From Deltaproteobacteria bacterium (GTDB taxonomy: Bacteria > Myxococcota_A > UBA9160 > SZUA-336), in NCBI GenBank assembly GCA_030665705.1, contig DAOUZG010000019.1, positions 1-12,972 of the forward strand: a DNA stretch of 12,972 bases, written 5' to 3'. Within the stretch, counting starts at the first letter, position 1. Every line of letters starts with the position of its first letter. Both the position numbers and the translations under genes were made by a program. Under the pieces are notes generated by a model, which made no database searches, was not told the DNA's origin, and saw only the letters and a list, made by a program, of their open reading frames with translations. Shown here piece after piece: positions 6,328 to 12,972 of the stretch.

Positions 6328-6942
6328 ATGCCGGAGCAGCCGAAGAGCAAGCACATCACCTGGTCTAAGGCCCACGTGGGCCGCAAGGAGCGTGCTGCGC
6401 TCCTCGGTCACGGGTCCGGGACGGTCTGGTTCACGGGTCTGTCCGGGTCCGGGAAATCCACCATCGCGATGGCGGTCGAGCGCGAGCTGTTCCAGCGGCG
6501 CGTACTCGCGTATGCCTTTGACGGCGACAACATCCGCCACGGGCTGAACGTCAACCTCGGATTCTCCCCCGAACACCGCAAGGAGAACATCCGCCGCATC
6601 GGGGAGGTGGCGAAGCTGTTCAACGACTCCGGTGTCATCGTTCTCACCGCGTTCATCTCGCCCTATCGCGAAGATCGCGACGCGGTCCGGGCGATCCTGC
6701 CCGAGGGGCGCTTCGTCGAGGTCTTCGTCGACTGCCCCGTTGAGGAGTGCGAGCGACGGGACGTGAAGGGGCTCTACCAGAAGGCGCGCGCGGGCAAGAT
6801 CCCCGAGTTCACCGGGATCTCGGCACCGTACGAAGCCCCGGTGAAACCCGAGATCGTCCTTCGGACGGCTGAGCTCGCGGTCGAGGAGTGCGTCGACCGC
6901 GTGCTCCGAGAGCTCGTGAACCGTAGCTGGGTGGCGAGCTGA
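6328..6942 (+). CDS. cysC: Adenylyl-sulfate (APS) kinase
   Basis: Cytoplasmic kinase that phosphorylates adenosine 5'-phosphosulfate with ATP to give PAPS, used for sulfate assimilation or as donor for sulfotransferases. The protein has 204 residues, the usual size for a stand-alone CysC. It shows Walker A GLSGSGKS at 37-44, the substrate loop DGDNIRHGL at 65-73, FISPYR with S111 (the serine known in the family) at 110-115, and the lid region KGLYQKARAGKIPEFTGI from about 147. A GGAGG ribosome site (6318-6322) lies 5 nt before ATG 6328. No CysN/sulfate adenylyltransferase domain is fused and no cysD, cysN, sat or cysH is nearby, so its APS must be supplied from elsewhere. It shares a sulfur theme with iscS immediately upstream, but direct cooperation is not indicated. 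Confidence 0.97.
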   Translation: MPEQPKSKHITWSKAHVGRKERAALLGHGSGTVWFTGLSGSGKSTIAMAVERELFQRRVLAYAFDGDNIRHGLNVNLGFSPEHRKENIRRIGEVAKLFNDSGVIVLTAFISPYREDRDAVRAILPEGRFVEVFVDCPVEECERRDVKGLYQKARAGKIPEFTGISAPYEAPVKPEIVLRTAELAVEECVDRVLRELVNRSWVAS

Positions 6943-7054
6943 AGCGGTGTCGTCTGTCGCCTCGTGTCCGTGGTGTCTACGAAAGGCCCTTCAGAGGCTA
7001 ACTTCCGGGCCGATAGGGGAGAGGTGTTGAGTCGTTTCGCCGGTGGGCAGGGCC

Positions 7055-7063
7055 TGCTAGCAT
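7055..7063 (+). promoter_or_regulatory. Candidate extended -10 element before the TPR-lolB-ABC operon
   Basis: TGCTAGCAT reads as an extended -10 (TG-n-TAGCAT) and also contains the 8-bp palindrome TGCTAGCA. No good -35 is seen at 17 bp (TTTCGC at 7035-7040); TTGAGT at 7027-7032 is too far. If used, transcription would start near 7070, leaving a leader of about 60 nt before ATG 7134 and ruling out the ATG at 7062 as start codon. Confidence 0.28.
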
Positions 7064-7111
7064 GAGTTGGCCCCAACGCGGTGCGGATGCCCATCGCGGG
7101 CCTCTCCCCTG

Positions 7112-7136
7112 CACGATTATGCCCTACACGATTATG
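7112..7136 (+). repeat. Short direct repeat spanning two possible start codons
   Basis: CACGATTATG occurs twice, at 7112-7121 and 7127-7136, with a 15-bp period. Each copy ends in an in-frame ATG (7119 and 7134), so the upstream reading would be TIMPYTIM. No purine-rich ribosome site precedes either ATG. It may be a small duplication, or a pair of binding half-sites at the operon start; the sequence alone does not decide. Confidence 0.6.
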
Positions 7137-8936
7137 GAACGGGACCCGTCTCGACCTCTCTCGCTGGCGGTGCTCTTCGTCGCCCTGACCCTGGGCTGCG
7201 CCACCTCGCAGGGCCCCAGTCAGACCGTTACGCGTGCCCCGTTGACCCCCGAGGTGCAGGCGGGGACCGCCTTCATGCAGGGGCACCTGTTCGAGTTGGA
7301 GGGACGGCTCCTCGAGGCGGCGGAGGCCTACGGCGAGGCGGCTCAGCTCGATCCGGATTCCGCCGAGGTCCAGCGAGCCCTCGCGCGGGTCCGGGCTCGG
7401 CTCGGACAGCCGGAGATCGCGCTGGGGCACGCGCAGCGTGCCTTCGAACTCGACTCCGAAGACGAGCGTAACCGTCGGACGCTGGCCGGACTGTACGTGG
7501 CGCTCAAGCGCAACGAGCAGGCGATCGAGCTGCTGGAGCCTTTGTTCGAGGCCGCTGCACTCTCGCTGGACGGGCTGCTCGTGCTGTTCAACCTCTACAT
7601 GGGGGTCGAGCGCACCGACGCCGCACAGCGGGTGGCGGAGTCCGTCCTGGATCTCGGACGTCCCGCGGGTGGCGGGCCTCCTTCGCCCCACGCGTTTCGC
7701 GAGATCGGCCGCGTCTACGAGCGCGGAGGCCAGTTCGACCTCGCCGAGCAGGTCTACCGACGAGGACTGGCGAGCTGGCCCGAAGAGAGAGCGCTCTACG
7801 ACGCCCTGGCTGGAGTCCGGCGCCGTCTCGAAGACCCCGAAGGGGAGCTCCGCGTCTACGAAGAGAAGCTGGCGGTGATTCCGGGAGATGCCACGGCGCT
7901 GCTCCGGATCGCCCAGATCCGTGATTCGATGGGGGACCGTGAGGGGTCGATCCGCGCGCTCGAGGTGCTCGTGCGGGCCTATCCCGAGCACGTGAACGCA
8001 CGTCTGCAGCTCGGCTTCTTCTACTACAAGGCGGGACGGCTCGACGAGGCGGTCGCTGAGTTCGAGGTCGTGGCCGGGGAGAATCCCAAGCTTTACGAGG
8101 TGCAGTACTTCCTCGGTGTGATCCACGAGCATCGTGGAAACCATGCGGCGGCCATGGAGGCGCTGCGCGCGGTTCCCCCCGAGGCGGACCGCTTCGCCGA
8201 ATCGCGCGCCCTGCTTGCTCGAGTGCTGGAGCAGGAGGAGCGGTTCGAGGAGGCACTCGTCGAGGCTCGGCGGGCGATCTCCGCAGACCCCGAGGACACC
8301 TCGCTCCAGATCTACCTCGCCGGACTGCTCCAGCGAAGCGGCGATCTCGAGGCGGGCGTTCGGGTCATGGCGCAGCTGATCGAGGCTGACCCCGAGAACG
8401 CGGATCTCCTCTACGACCTCGGCGTTCTCTACGGGGAGGCCGGTCAGGAGGAGCGGGCGCTGGAGTGGATGAACCGAACCCTTCAAGCCGACCCGGATCA
8501 CGCCAGCGCTCTGAACTACATCGGTTACACGTGGGCCGAGAAGGGGATTCGACTCGACGAGGCAGAGGAGCTCATCCGACGAGCCCTCGAGCTGAAGCCG
8601 AACGATGCCTACATCATGGACAGCCTGGGCTGGGTTCATTACAAGCGCGGGCTCCAGCGCCTGGCGGACGGAGACGTTCAGGCTGCGCCGGCGGATCTAA
8701 CGCAGGCCGTGCGCAAGCTCGAGCACGCCGCCGAGCTCAGCGAGGTGGAGGACCCTATCATCACGCGCCACCTCGCGGACGCCTATCGGTCGATGTCACG
8801 TTTCGAAGACGCGCTGGAGTCCTACCGGCGGGCGCTCGAACTCGGCCCGGACGAGGACGAGGCGGCCGACATCCGACGGCAGATCGAGCTGCTCGAGCTT
8901 CAGCTCGAGGGATCAACGTCCGGGGGCCGTCGTTGA
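7134..8936 (+). CDS. Tetratricopeptide-repeat lipoprotein
   Basis: From ATG 7134 this is a 600-residue protein with a lipoprotein-type leader: ERDPSRP, hydrophobic LSLAVLFVALTL, then GC with the acylated Cys at 22. The lipobox (TLGC) is not ideal. In-frame ATGs at 7119 and 7062 also exist; the latter gives a 33-residue N-region, too long for a signal peptide. The rest is TPR repeats from about 45 to 575, for example AFMQGHLFELEGRLLEAAEA, LGFFYYKAGRLDEAVAEFE (293-311) and LGVLYGEAGQEERALEWMN (429-447), ending in the IGYTWAEKG...DSLGWVHYKRG pair (462-505) seen in TPR proteins encoded before lolB in proteobacteria (for example PA4667 in Pseudomonas). The likely role is a periplasmic/outer-membrane protein-binding scaffold. 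The stop overlaps the next start by 4 bp. Position +2 after Cys is Ala, so outer-membrane sorting is expected. Confidence 0.87.
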   Translation: MERDPSRPLSLAVLFVALTLGCATSQGPSQTVTRAPLTPEVQAGTAFMQGHLFELEGRLLEAAEAYGEAAQLDPDSAEVQRALARVRARLGQPEIALGHAQRAFELDSEDERNRRTLAGLYVALKRNEQAIELLEPLFEAAALSLDGLLVLFNLYMGVERTDAAQRVAESVLDLGRPAGGGPPSPHAFREIGRVYERGGQFDLAEQVYRRGLASWPEERALYDALAGVRRRLEDPEGELRVYEEKLAVIPGDATALLRIAQIRDSMGDREGSIRALEVLVRAYPEHVNARLQLGFFYYKAGRLDEAVAEFEVVAGENPKLYEVQYFLGVIHEHRGNHAAAMEALRAVPPEADRFAESRALLARVLEQEERFEEALVEARRAISADPEDTSLQIYLAGLLQRSGDLEAGVRVMAQLIEADPENADLLYDLGVLYGEAGQEERALEWMNRTLQADPDHASALNYIGYTWAEKGIRLDEAEELIRRALELKPNDAYIMDSLGWVHYKRGLQRLADGDVQAAPADLTQAVRKLEHAAELSEVEDPIITRHLADAYRSMSRFEDALESYRRALELGPDEDEAADIRRQIELLELQLEGSTSGGRR

Positions 8937-9670
8937 GAGGGGTCCGGTCCCTCGTTCTCATCCTGTTGCCCTTGATCGCCTGCACAACACCACGTCTCCC
9001 GGCACCGGCCCTCCCCGTCCCCCTCGACGTGGTGCGACCGCTCTTGGAGCAGTTGCACGACGAGGCTGCACTGCGGTCGTCGATCCGCGGATCGGGCAAG
9101 GTCAAGCTCAAGTCGCCCTCGGGGTCGGGAAGCGCGCGAGAGGTGATCGTTGCGGAGCGGCCGGTCCGCCTGCGGCTCGAGACGCTCAACGTCTTAGGGC
9201 AGACGCAGGCGGTGCTTATCACGGACGGGCACGGCTTCGTCTACTTCGACGGAAAGAGGCTCGAGAGGGGCGTGCTCTCGGAGGGCGTGCTCCGCGATCG
9301 CGTCGGTCTGGACCTGACCGCAGAAGAGGCGGTCGAGGTGCTCCTCGCGGCCCCTGCCTTCGAAATCGAGAAGATCCGTCACGCGATCGCGGTCGGCGAC
9401 GAGAGGTGGGTGGACGTGGAAGAACGGCGCCTGCGAATCGGGCCGGACGGAGAACTCCGCGGGTTCGAGGCACTCGATCCCTCGGGTGCGGTTCGCTGGA
9501 TGGTGGGCTACGACCGGTGGCGCGATGTCGTGGGGGGGCGCTACCCCTCGGTCGTCAAGCTCGAATTCCCGTACACGGAGACGAGCGCGGAGCTCGCTCT
9601 GAACGAGGTGGAGCTCAACGCCACCCTCGACCCGAGACTCTTCGACCCTCCGACGGAGATGCGCCGGTGA
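8933..9670 (+). CDS. LolB/DUF4292-like outer membrane lipoprotein
   Basis: A TTG start at 8933 overlaps the TPR stop as TTGA and produces a clean lipoprotein signal: MRGVRSLVLILLPLIAC with lipobox LIAC (C17); no ATG or GTG lies nearby in this frame, and a GGGGG stretch at 8922-8926 may serve as ribosome site. Residue +2 is Thr, not Asp, so outer-membrane localisation is expected. The 245-residue product has the beta-rich LolB-like layout: SIRGSGKVKLKSPSGSG (50-66), LRLETLNVLGQTQAVLITDG (80-99), a helical middle (128-140) and a C-terminal half with PSVVKLEFP (205-213) and NEVELNATLDPRLFDPP (224-240), as in DUF4292/LolB-type proteins. LolB receives lipoproteins from LolA and inserts them in the outer membrane; the location after a TPR gene supports a lolB-equivalent role, but identity is too distant to be certain. 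Confidence 0.77.
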   Translation: MRGVRSLVLILLPLIACTTPRLPAPALPVPLDVVRPLLEQLHDEAALRSSIRGSGKVKLKSPSGSGSAREVIVAERPVRLRLETLNVLGQTQAVLITDGHGFVYFDGKRLERGVLSEGVLRDRVGLDLTAEEAVEVLLAAPAFEIEKIRHAIAVGDERWVDVEERRLRIGPDGELRGFEALDPSGAVRWMVGYDRWRDVVGGRYPSVVKLEFPYTETSAELALNEVELNATLDPRLFDPPTEMRR

Positions 9671-10656
9671 CGGAACCCCTGCTCCGGATCGACGGGCTGC
9701 GCACGACCTTCCGGACTCCGGCGGGCGTGTTCCCCGCGATCGACGGCGTTGATCTCGAGGTCTTCGCTGGCGAGACGCTCGGCGTGGTCGGAGAGTCGGG
9801 CTGTGGCAAGTCCGTGACGGCCCTTTCGGTGTTGCGCCTGCTCTCGGAACCGCCCGCGAAGATCGAGGCGGGCACGGTCCTTTTCGAGGGGCGCGACCTC
9901 CTGCAGCTGCCCCTCCCCGAGCTACGCAAGGTCCGCGGTAGCCGTATCGCGATGATCTTTCAGGAGCCGATGACCTCGCTGAATCCGGTCTTCACGGTCG
10001 GAAACCAGATCGACGAGGTTCTTCGGGTGCACACCGACCTGGACCGGCGCGCCCGTCGTCGTCGTGTCGTGGAGTTGCTCGATCTCGTAGGGATCCCTTC
10101 TCCGGCGGAGCGACTGAAGGATTATCCACATCAGCTTTCGGGTGGGATGCGCCAGCGGGTGATGATCGCGATGGCCCTGGCGTGCGAGCCGGCGTTGCTC
10201 ATCGCGGACGAGCCGACCACCGCGCTCGACGTGACGATTCAAGCGCAGATCCTGGATCTCCTCGAGTCGCTCAAACAACGCCTTCACATGGCCGTTCTGC
10301 TGATCACGCACGACCTCGGCATCGTCGCCGAGACGGCTCAGCGCGTCGCGGTTTTCTACGCGGGCCGGGTCGTCGAGACCGCGACGGTCGAAGCGCTCTA
10401 CCGCGCACCCCGCCATCCGTACACGCAGGGGCTGCTGATGGCCGTGCCGGGATCGAAGGTGGGGCACCGCGCGCCCCTCCACGTCATCCCCGGAATCGTG
10501 CCTGACCTCGTGGATCGTCCCACGGGCTGTCGGTTTCGGGACCGGTGCGCGCGAGCGGTGGACGTCTGCACGCGTGTCGATCCCGACCTGCAGTCGGACG
10601 TGCTGGGCCACGCGGTTGCGTGTCACAACCCCGTCCGCGAGGAGGGGGGCGCATGA
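9667..10656 (+). CDS. dppD: Dipeptide/oligopeptide ABC transporter ATP-binding protein, DppD/OppD type
   Basis: ATPase subunit of a peptide/nickel-class importer, working as a heterodimer with the next gene product at the inner membrane. GTG 9667 overlaps the lolB-like stop as GTGA, with GGAG at 9655-9658 as ribosome site; it gives 329 residues. Motifs: Walker A GESGCGKS 42-49, Q-loop [10 protein letters not shown] with Q99, signature LSGGMRQR 157-164, Walker B LLIADEP 177-183, H-loop H215. The C-terminal oligopeptide-type extension has four cysteines, C288-x5-C294-x6-C301-x17-C319, the pattern that binds a [4Fe-4S] cluster in a characterised DppD homologue. No permease (dppB/dppC) or binding protein is in the window, so the true substrate (peptide, nickel, other) is open. 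It begins right after a lipoprotein-sorting gene, which is unusual for this family. Confidence 0.93.
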   Translation: MTEPLLRIDGLRTTFRTPAGVFPAIDGVDLEVFAGETLGVVGESGCGKSVTALSVLRLLSEPPAKIEAGTVLFEGRDLLQLPLPELRKVRGSRIAMIFQEPMTSLNPVFTVGNQIDEVLRVHTDLDRRARRRRVVELLDLVGIPSPAERLKDYPHQLSGGMRQRVMIAMALACEPALLIADEPTTALDVTIQAQILDLLESLKQRLHMAVLLITHDLGIVAETAQRVAVFYAGRVVETATVEALYRAPRHPYTQGLLMAVPGSKVGHRAPLHVIPGIVPDLVDRPTGCRFRDRCARAVDVCTRVDPDLQSDVLGHAVACHNPVREEGGA

Positions 10657-11621
10657 ACGAACCGCTTCTCCACGCACAGGGCGTCCGCAAGTACTTCCCG
10701 GTCCGCGCGACGGCGTTCGGCTCACGCTCCTACGTGCGTGCCGTTGACGGTGTGGATCTCCGGGTGGGCGAGGGCGAGACGGTCGGCCTGGTGGGGGAGT
10801 CGGGCTGCGGGAAGTCGACCCTCGGGCGAGTGCTCCTCCGTCTCCTGGAGGCCGACGACGGCGAGATTCGCTTCGAAGGGGTGGACGTCCGAAGGGCCGC
10901 GCGCAGGGATATGCGTGCGCTTCGTCGCCGGATGCAGATCGTGTTCCAGGATCCGTACGCCTCTCTGAACCCCCGGATGACCGTGGGCGAGGCGATCGGC
11001 GAAGGGCTGCTGATCCACCGCATGGCGGGACGACGCGAGCGTGCCGAGCGGGTCCGGGAGCTGCTGGAGATCGTCGGACTGCGTGCCGATCATGCCCAGC
11101 GCTATCCTCACGAGTTCAGCGGCGGGCAGCGCCAGCGAATCGGCATCGCACGCGCGCTCGTGCTCGAGCCGCGTCTGATCGTCGCCGACGAGCCGGTCTC
11201 GTCGCTCGACGTCTCGATTCAGGCGCAGATCCTGAATCTGTTTCTGGACCTACAGGACCGGTTCAAGCTCGCGTACCTATTTATCTCTCACGACCTGCGC
11301 GTGGTGCGGCACCTCTCCGATCGCGTGGCGGTCATGTACCTGGGTCGGATCGTGGAGTGGGCTTCGGCGGAGGACCTCTACCGTTCGCCCCAGCACCCCT
11401 ACTCGGAGGCACTGCTCTCCGCGGTCCCGGTCCCTGATCCGCAGCGGCGTTTCCGCCGCATCGTGCTGTCGGGAGACGTACCGAGCCCGATCCATCCACC
11501 GCGGGGTTGCCCGTTCCATCCGCGCTGTCCCCGAGCGGTGGAGCAGTGCCGCTCGGAGCCGCCCGAGGTGCGTGAGGTCGCTCCTGAACATTTTTCGGCC
11601 TGTCATCTGGCCCCGTTCTGA
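10653..11621 (+). CDS. dppF: Dipeptide/oligopeptide ABC transporter ATP-binding protein, DppF/OppF type
   Basis: Second ATPase subunit of the peptide-class importer (322 residues). ATG 10653 overlaps the dppD stop as ATGA and is preceded by AGGAGG (10640-10645) inside the dppD end, so translation is probably coupled. Motifs: N-terminal KYFPV then a long insert typical of DppF/OppF, Walker [10 protein letters not shown] 48-56, [16 protein letters not shown] from 98, signature FSGGQRQR 155-162, Walker B LIVADEP 175-181, H-loop H213 in ISHDL, and MYLGRIVE from 228. The C-terminal extension [16 protein letters not shown] leads into the same four-cysteine pattern as its partner: C286-x5-C292-x6-C299-x17-C317. 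Opp and Dpp cannot be separated by sequence alone; the symbol is a family label. Co-transcribed with dppD and likely with the 106-residue gene. Confidence 0.93.
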   Translation: MNEPLLHAQGVRKYFPVRATAFGSRSYVRAVDGVDLRVGEGETVGLVGESGCGKSTLGRVLLRLLEADDGEIRFEGVDVRRAARRDMRALRRRMQIVFQDPYASLNPRMTVGEAIGEGLLIHRMAGRRERAERVRELLEIVGLRADHAQRYPHEFSGGQRQRIGIARALVLEPRLIVADEPVSSLDVSIQAQILNLFLDLQDRFKLAYLFISHDLRVVRHLSDRVAVMYLGRIVEWASAEDLYRSPQHPYSEALLSAVPVPDPQRRFRRIVLSGDVPSPIHPPRGCPFHPRCPRAVEQCRSEPPEVREVAPEHFSACHLAPF

Positions 11622-11635
11622 GGAGAAACGAGACG

Positions 11636-11956
11636 ATGCGAGTCGATTACCGGTTCGGCCTGAATGGAATCGACGTCCCTCGATTTTCGGTCGAGTCGAC
11701 GGAGGGTCCGCAGAAGCTGTTTACGCTGGCCACGCTAGTCCTCAACGTTCTGCACGAACAGCCTCGTGTGGACCTCGTATTCCACAGTCCGAACGCGTCC
11801 GATCTGCCGAAGAAGATCAACCGTCTGAAGGAGATCGTGGAAAGCGCTCCGGAGGTGGAAAACCTGCGGTACACGGATGGGAAGACGGGTGAGCTCGGAG
11901 GGATCTACTACCGGTGGCTCAGCATCCATGCCACCGATGGTTCCGGAGGAGGCTGA
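11636..11956 (+). CDS. Small protein of unknown function
   Basis: I do not recognise this 106-residue protein. ATG 11636 lies 14 bp after dppF with AGGAG (11621-11625) 10 nt upstream, and codon use is ordinary for the neighbourhood (slightly less GC at third positions), so it looks like a real gene and the last of the TPR-lolB-dppDF run. There is no signal peptide, membrane segment or cysteine. Reading the residues, short strands (2-7, 45-49, 75-79, 89-97) alternate with helices (23-41 and 57-70), giving a small alpha/beta protein; the end is a Gly/Ser tail. The region SPNASDLPKKINRLKEIVES (51-70) looks like an exposed helix start. The last 38 bp overlap the converging kinase gene. Cytoplasmic location is expected. 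No function is proposed. Confidence 0.7.
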   Translation: MRVDYRFGLNGIDVPRFSVESTEGPQKLFTLATLVLNVLHEQPRVDLVFHSPNASDLPKKINRLKEIVESAPEVENLRYTDGKTGELGGIYYRWLSIHATDGSGGG

Positions 11957-12972
11957 GCTCGATCACCCGCCCACGGAGGCGCTCGACATCTCCTTCGAAG
12001 CCGCTCTGCTCCAGGTAGCGATGCAGGGCGCGCTCGCGAAGCGACCCGGGCACGACGTCGGGGAGGGCCGCGTTTAGCTGGGCCAGGTTCTTGATCCTCC
12101 GACGAAGCGAGACGCTCCAGCTGAACTGAACCCGGCCGTAGTCGAGCAGACTCGGTGAGGCCCCCGGAACCCACGCGATGTTGTTGGCCTTCAGATCGGC
12201 GTGATAGATGCCGCGCCTATGGAGGTCGGAGAGCAGGCCGGCCACGGCATCGGCGAACGCGTCTCGTTCCGAGCCCGGTGTGGACTCGAAGCGGTGGTCG
12301 ACCCAGTCGGCAACGGTCGGTCCCACATCCTCCATCACGAGCCATCGCCCCGCCCAGGCCAGGGGACGGCCCGTCCGGATCCCGCGGACCTCGAGTCCCT
12401 GGCCGTTTACCCAGCTCCGCCGAGCGGCACGCGAGGAGGGGTGCTCCTTGAGGATCCATCCCCCGTCCCGGACGAGCCGGGCGCCGGGACGATCCTTCAG
12501 GAGCTCTGCCCGGTCGAAGCTTCGCAGAGCCCTCGCCAGCTCCTCCGGGTCGGTCTCCCGTCTTCGGAAGCCGTCGAGGTCTCTGGTCCGGAAGCGAGTG
12601 AACGACCCGCTCTCCAGCACGCAGCGCCGGGTGCGGCTCCGCCAGTGCGTGTGGGCACGCAGGTCGCGCCAGAATCGAACGGGTGCAAGCTCCGCCGGAA
12701 GCGGTTCGCCGAGCGAGTAAGCGAGCCACCCGAGCTCCCGACGCCGAAGCAGTCCCGGAATCCAGGGCAGAAAGCGGGCGCGATGCAGGTCCGTCACCAC
12801 GAGCCCGGAGGCGTCGACCATCAGGTTTCCGAGGTGGAAGTCGCGGTGGAGCATCCCCCCTTGGTGCATCCGTTCCGCCACTGCGAGGATCGCCGGAAGG
12901 TCGTCGCGCGTGGCGCTACGCCCCTCCACCCAGCGCGTTGCGATCCACTCCGATCCGCTCCCGATCGGCTCA
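11919..12972 (-). CDS. Tandem-domain lipopolysaccharide kinase-like protein (InaA/WaaP type), 5' end outside window
   Basis: The reading frame is open to the window edge (350 visible residues); the GTG at 12929 is not a credible start because the frame upstream (SGSEWIATRWVEGR) is already kinase hinge sequence. Two catalytic cores are visible. The first, cut at its N-lobe, has HRDFHLGN (12848-12825) and VTDLHRARF with the metal-binding Asp at 12791. The second has an N-lobe with WILKEHP (Lys at 12449) and SWVNGQGLEVRGIRTGRPL, then YHADLKANN (catalytic Asp at 12197) and LLDYGR (Asp at 12143). This resembles Kdo/heptose kinases of the InaA/WaaP family that phosphorylate the LPS core, on the cytoplasmic side of the inner membrane. 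Both cores keep the main catalytic residues that can be seen. Its 3' end overlaps the converging small gene by 38 bp. Substrate is unproven; other aminoglycoside-phosphotransferase-fold kinases are possible. Confidence 0.8.
   Translation of the reverse strand, partial: EPIGSGSEWIATRWVEGRSATRDDLPAILAVAERMHQGGMLHRDFHLGNLMVDASGLVVTDLHRARFLPWIPGLLRRRELGWLAYSLGEPLPAELAPVRFWRDLRAHTHWRSRTRRCVLESGSFTRFRTRDLDGFRRRETDPEELARALRSFDRAELLKDRPGARLVRDGGWILKEHPSSRAARRSWVNGQGLEVRGIRTGRPLAWAGRWLVMEDVGPTVADWVDHRFESTPGSERDAFADAVAGLLSDLHRRGIYHADLKANNIAWVPGASPSLLDYGRVQFSWSVSLRRRIKNLAQLNAALPDVVPGSLRERALHRYLEQSGFEGDVERLRGRVIELSLLRNHRWHGC

Noticed and set aside
5361..6368. Plus-strand frame of 335 codons overlapping iscS in another register
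   Set aside because: It lies inside iscS and is Arg/Pro/Gly-rich with no motif; the iscS frame has every catalytic residue.
6306..6368. Short upstream frame before cysC beginning at ATG 6306 (20 codons)
   Set aside because: It overlaps the cysC start out of frame and its ATG lacks a good ribosome site, so regulation by a leader peptide is not supported.
6980..7013. Inverted GGCCC/GGGCC in the cysC-TPR gap as a terminator
   Set aside because: The stem is 5 bp with a loop of about 17 nt and no T-run.
6774..8639. Long minus-strand open frame opposite cysC and the TPR gene (621 codons)
   Set aside because: It spans the end of cysC, an intergenic gap and the TPR gene; the plus strand carries clear Walker A, TPR and lipoprotein features, so this is a shadow.
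12927..12929. GTG 12929 as start of the kinase gene
   Set aside because: The frame remains open upstream to the window edge with kinase-like sequence, so the gene is truncated by the window rather than starting there.
1..12972. CRISPR arrays, tRNA or rRNA genes, insertion sequences, prophage or defence genes
   Set aside because: No regularly spaced repeats, cloverleaf-like segments, transposase/integrase motifs or terminal inverted repeats were seen; the genes are housekeeping and envelope functions.

Overview
This is a GC-rich stretch (roughly two thirds G+C by eye) of a Gram-negative bacterial chromosome. Genes are densely packed and no interval over 300 bp lacks a gene. Two lipoproteins with outer-membrane-type sorting signals, LolA/LolB-fold proteins and a WaaP/InaA-type kinase point to a diderm. 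Gene content and GC would fit a Myxococcota, Desulfobacterota or Binatota-like (former Deltaproteobacteria) lineage, but that placement is inference and no rRNA is present to test it. I see no mobile element, tRNA, rRNA or CRISPR array.

Region 1 (1-3319, + strand): the 3' end of a polyprenyl synthetase (ispA-type), then dxs, then a TlyA-family RNA methyltransferase, nearly abutting. After a short gap with a possible promoter comes an A-type Fe-S carrier most like ErpA. ErpA-type carriers serve the late MEP-pathway Fe-S enzymes IspG and IspH, so the position beside dxs makes functional sense.

Region 2 (3353-4921, - strand): two adjacent, divergent paralogues of the LolA-like 'outer membrane lipoprotein-sorting protein' family, both with N-terminal export signals. 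They sit between the ErpA-like gene and an IscS-type cysteine desulfurase.

Region 3 (5032-6942, + strand): an IscS-type cysteine desulfurase whose catalytic residues fall at nearly the same numbers as in E. coli IscS, then a stand-alone APS kinase (CysC).

Region 4 (7134-11956, + strand): a five-gene run of a TPR lipoprotein, a LolB/DUF4292-like lipoprotein, two Dpp/Opp-type ABC ATPases and a 106-residue protein of unknown function. Three successive junctions are 4-bp overlaps using TTG, GTG and ATG starts. TPR-lolB is a familiar proteobacterial pair, usually followed by ispE; here peptide-transporter ATPases follow instead, without permeases.

Region 5 (11919-12972, - strand, 5' end outside the window): a protein with two kinase-like catalytic cores in tandem, of the lipopolysaccharide-kinase (InaA/WaaP) type. 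Its 3' end overlaps the 106-residue gene tail to tail.

The window mostly holds housekeeping and envelope genes. The least explained parts are the double kinase, the 106-residue protein, the LolA-like pair, and the shortened C-terminus of the polyprenyl synthetase. I found no convincing evidence of a wholly new system.
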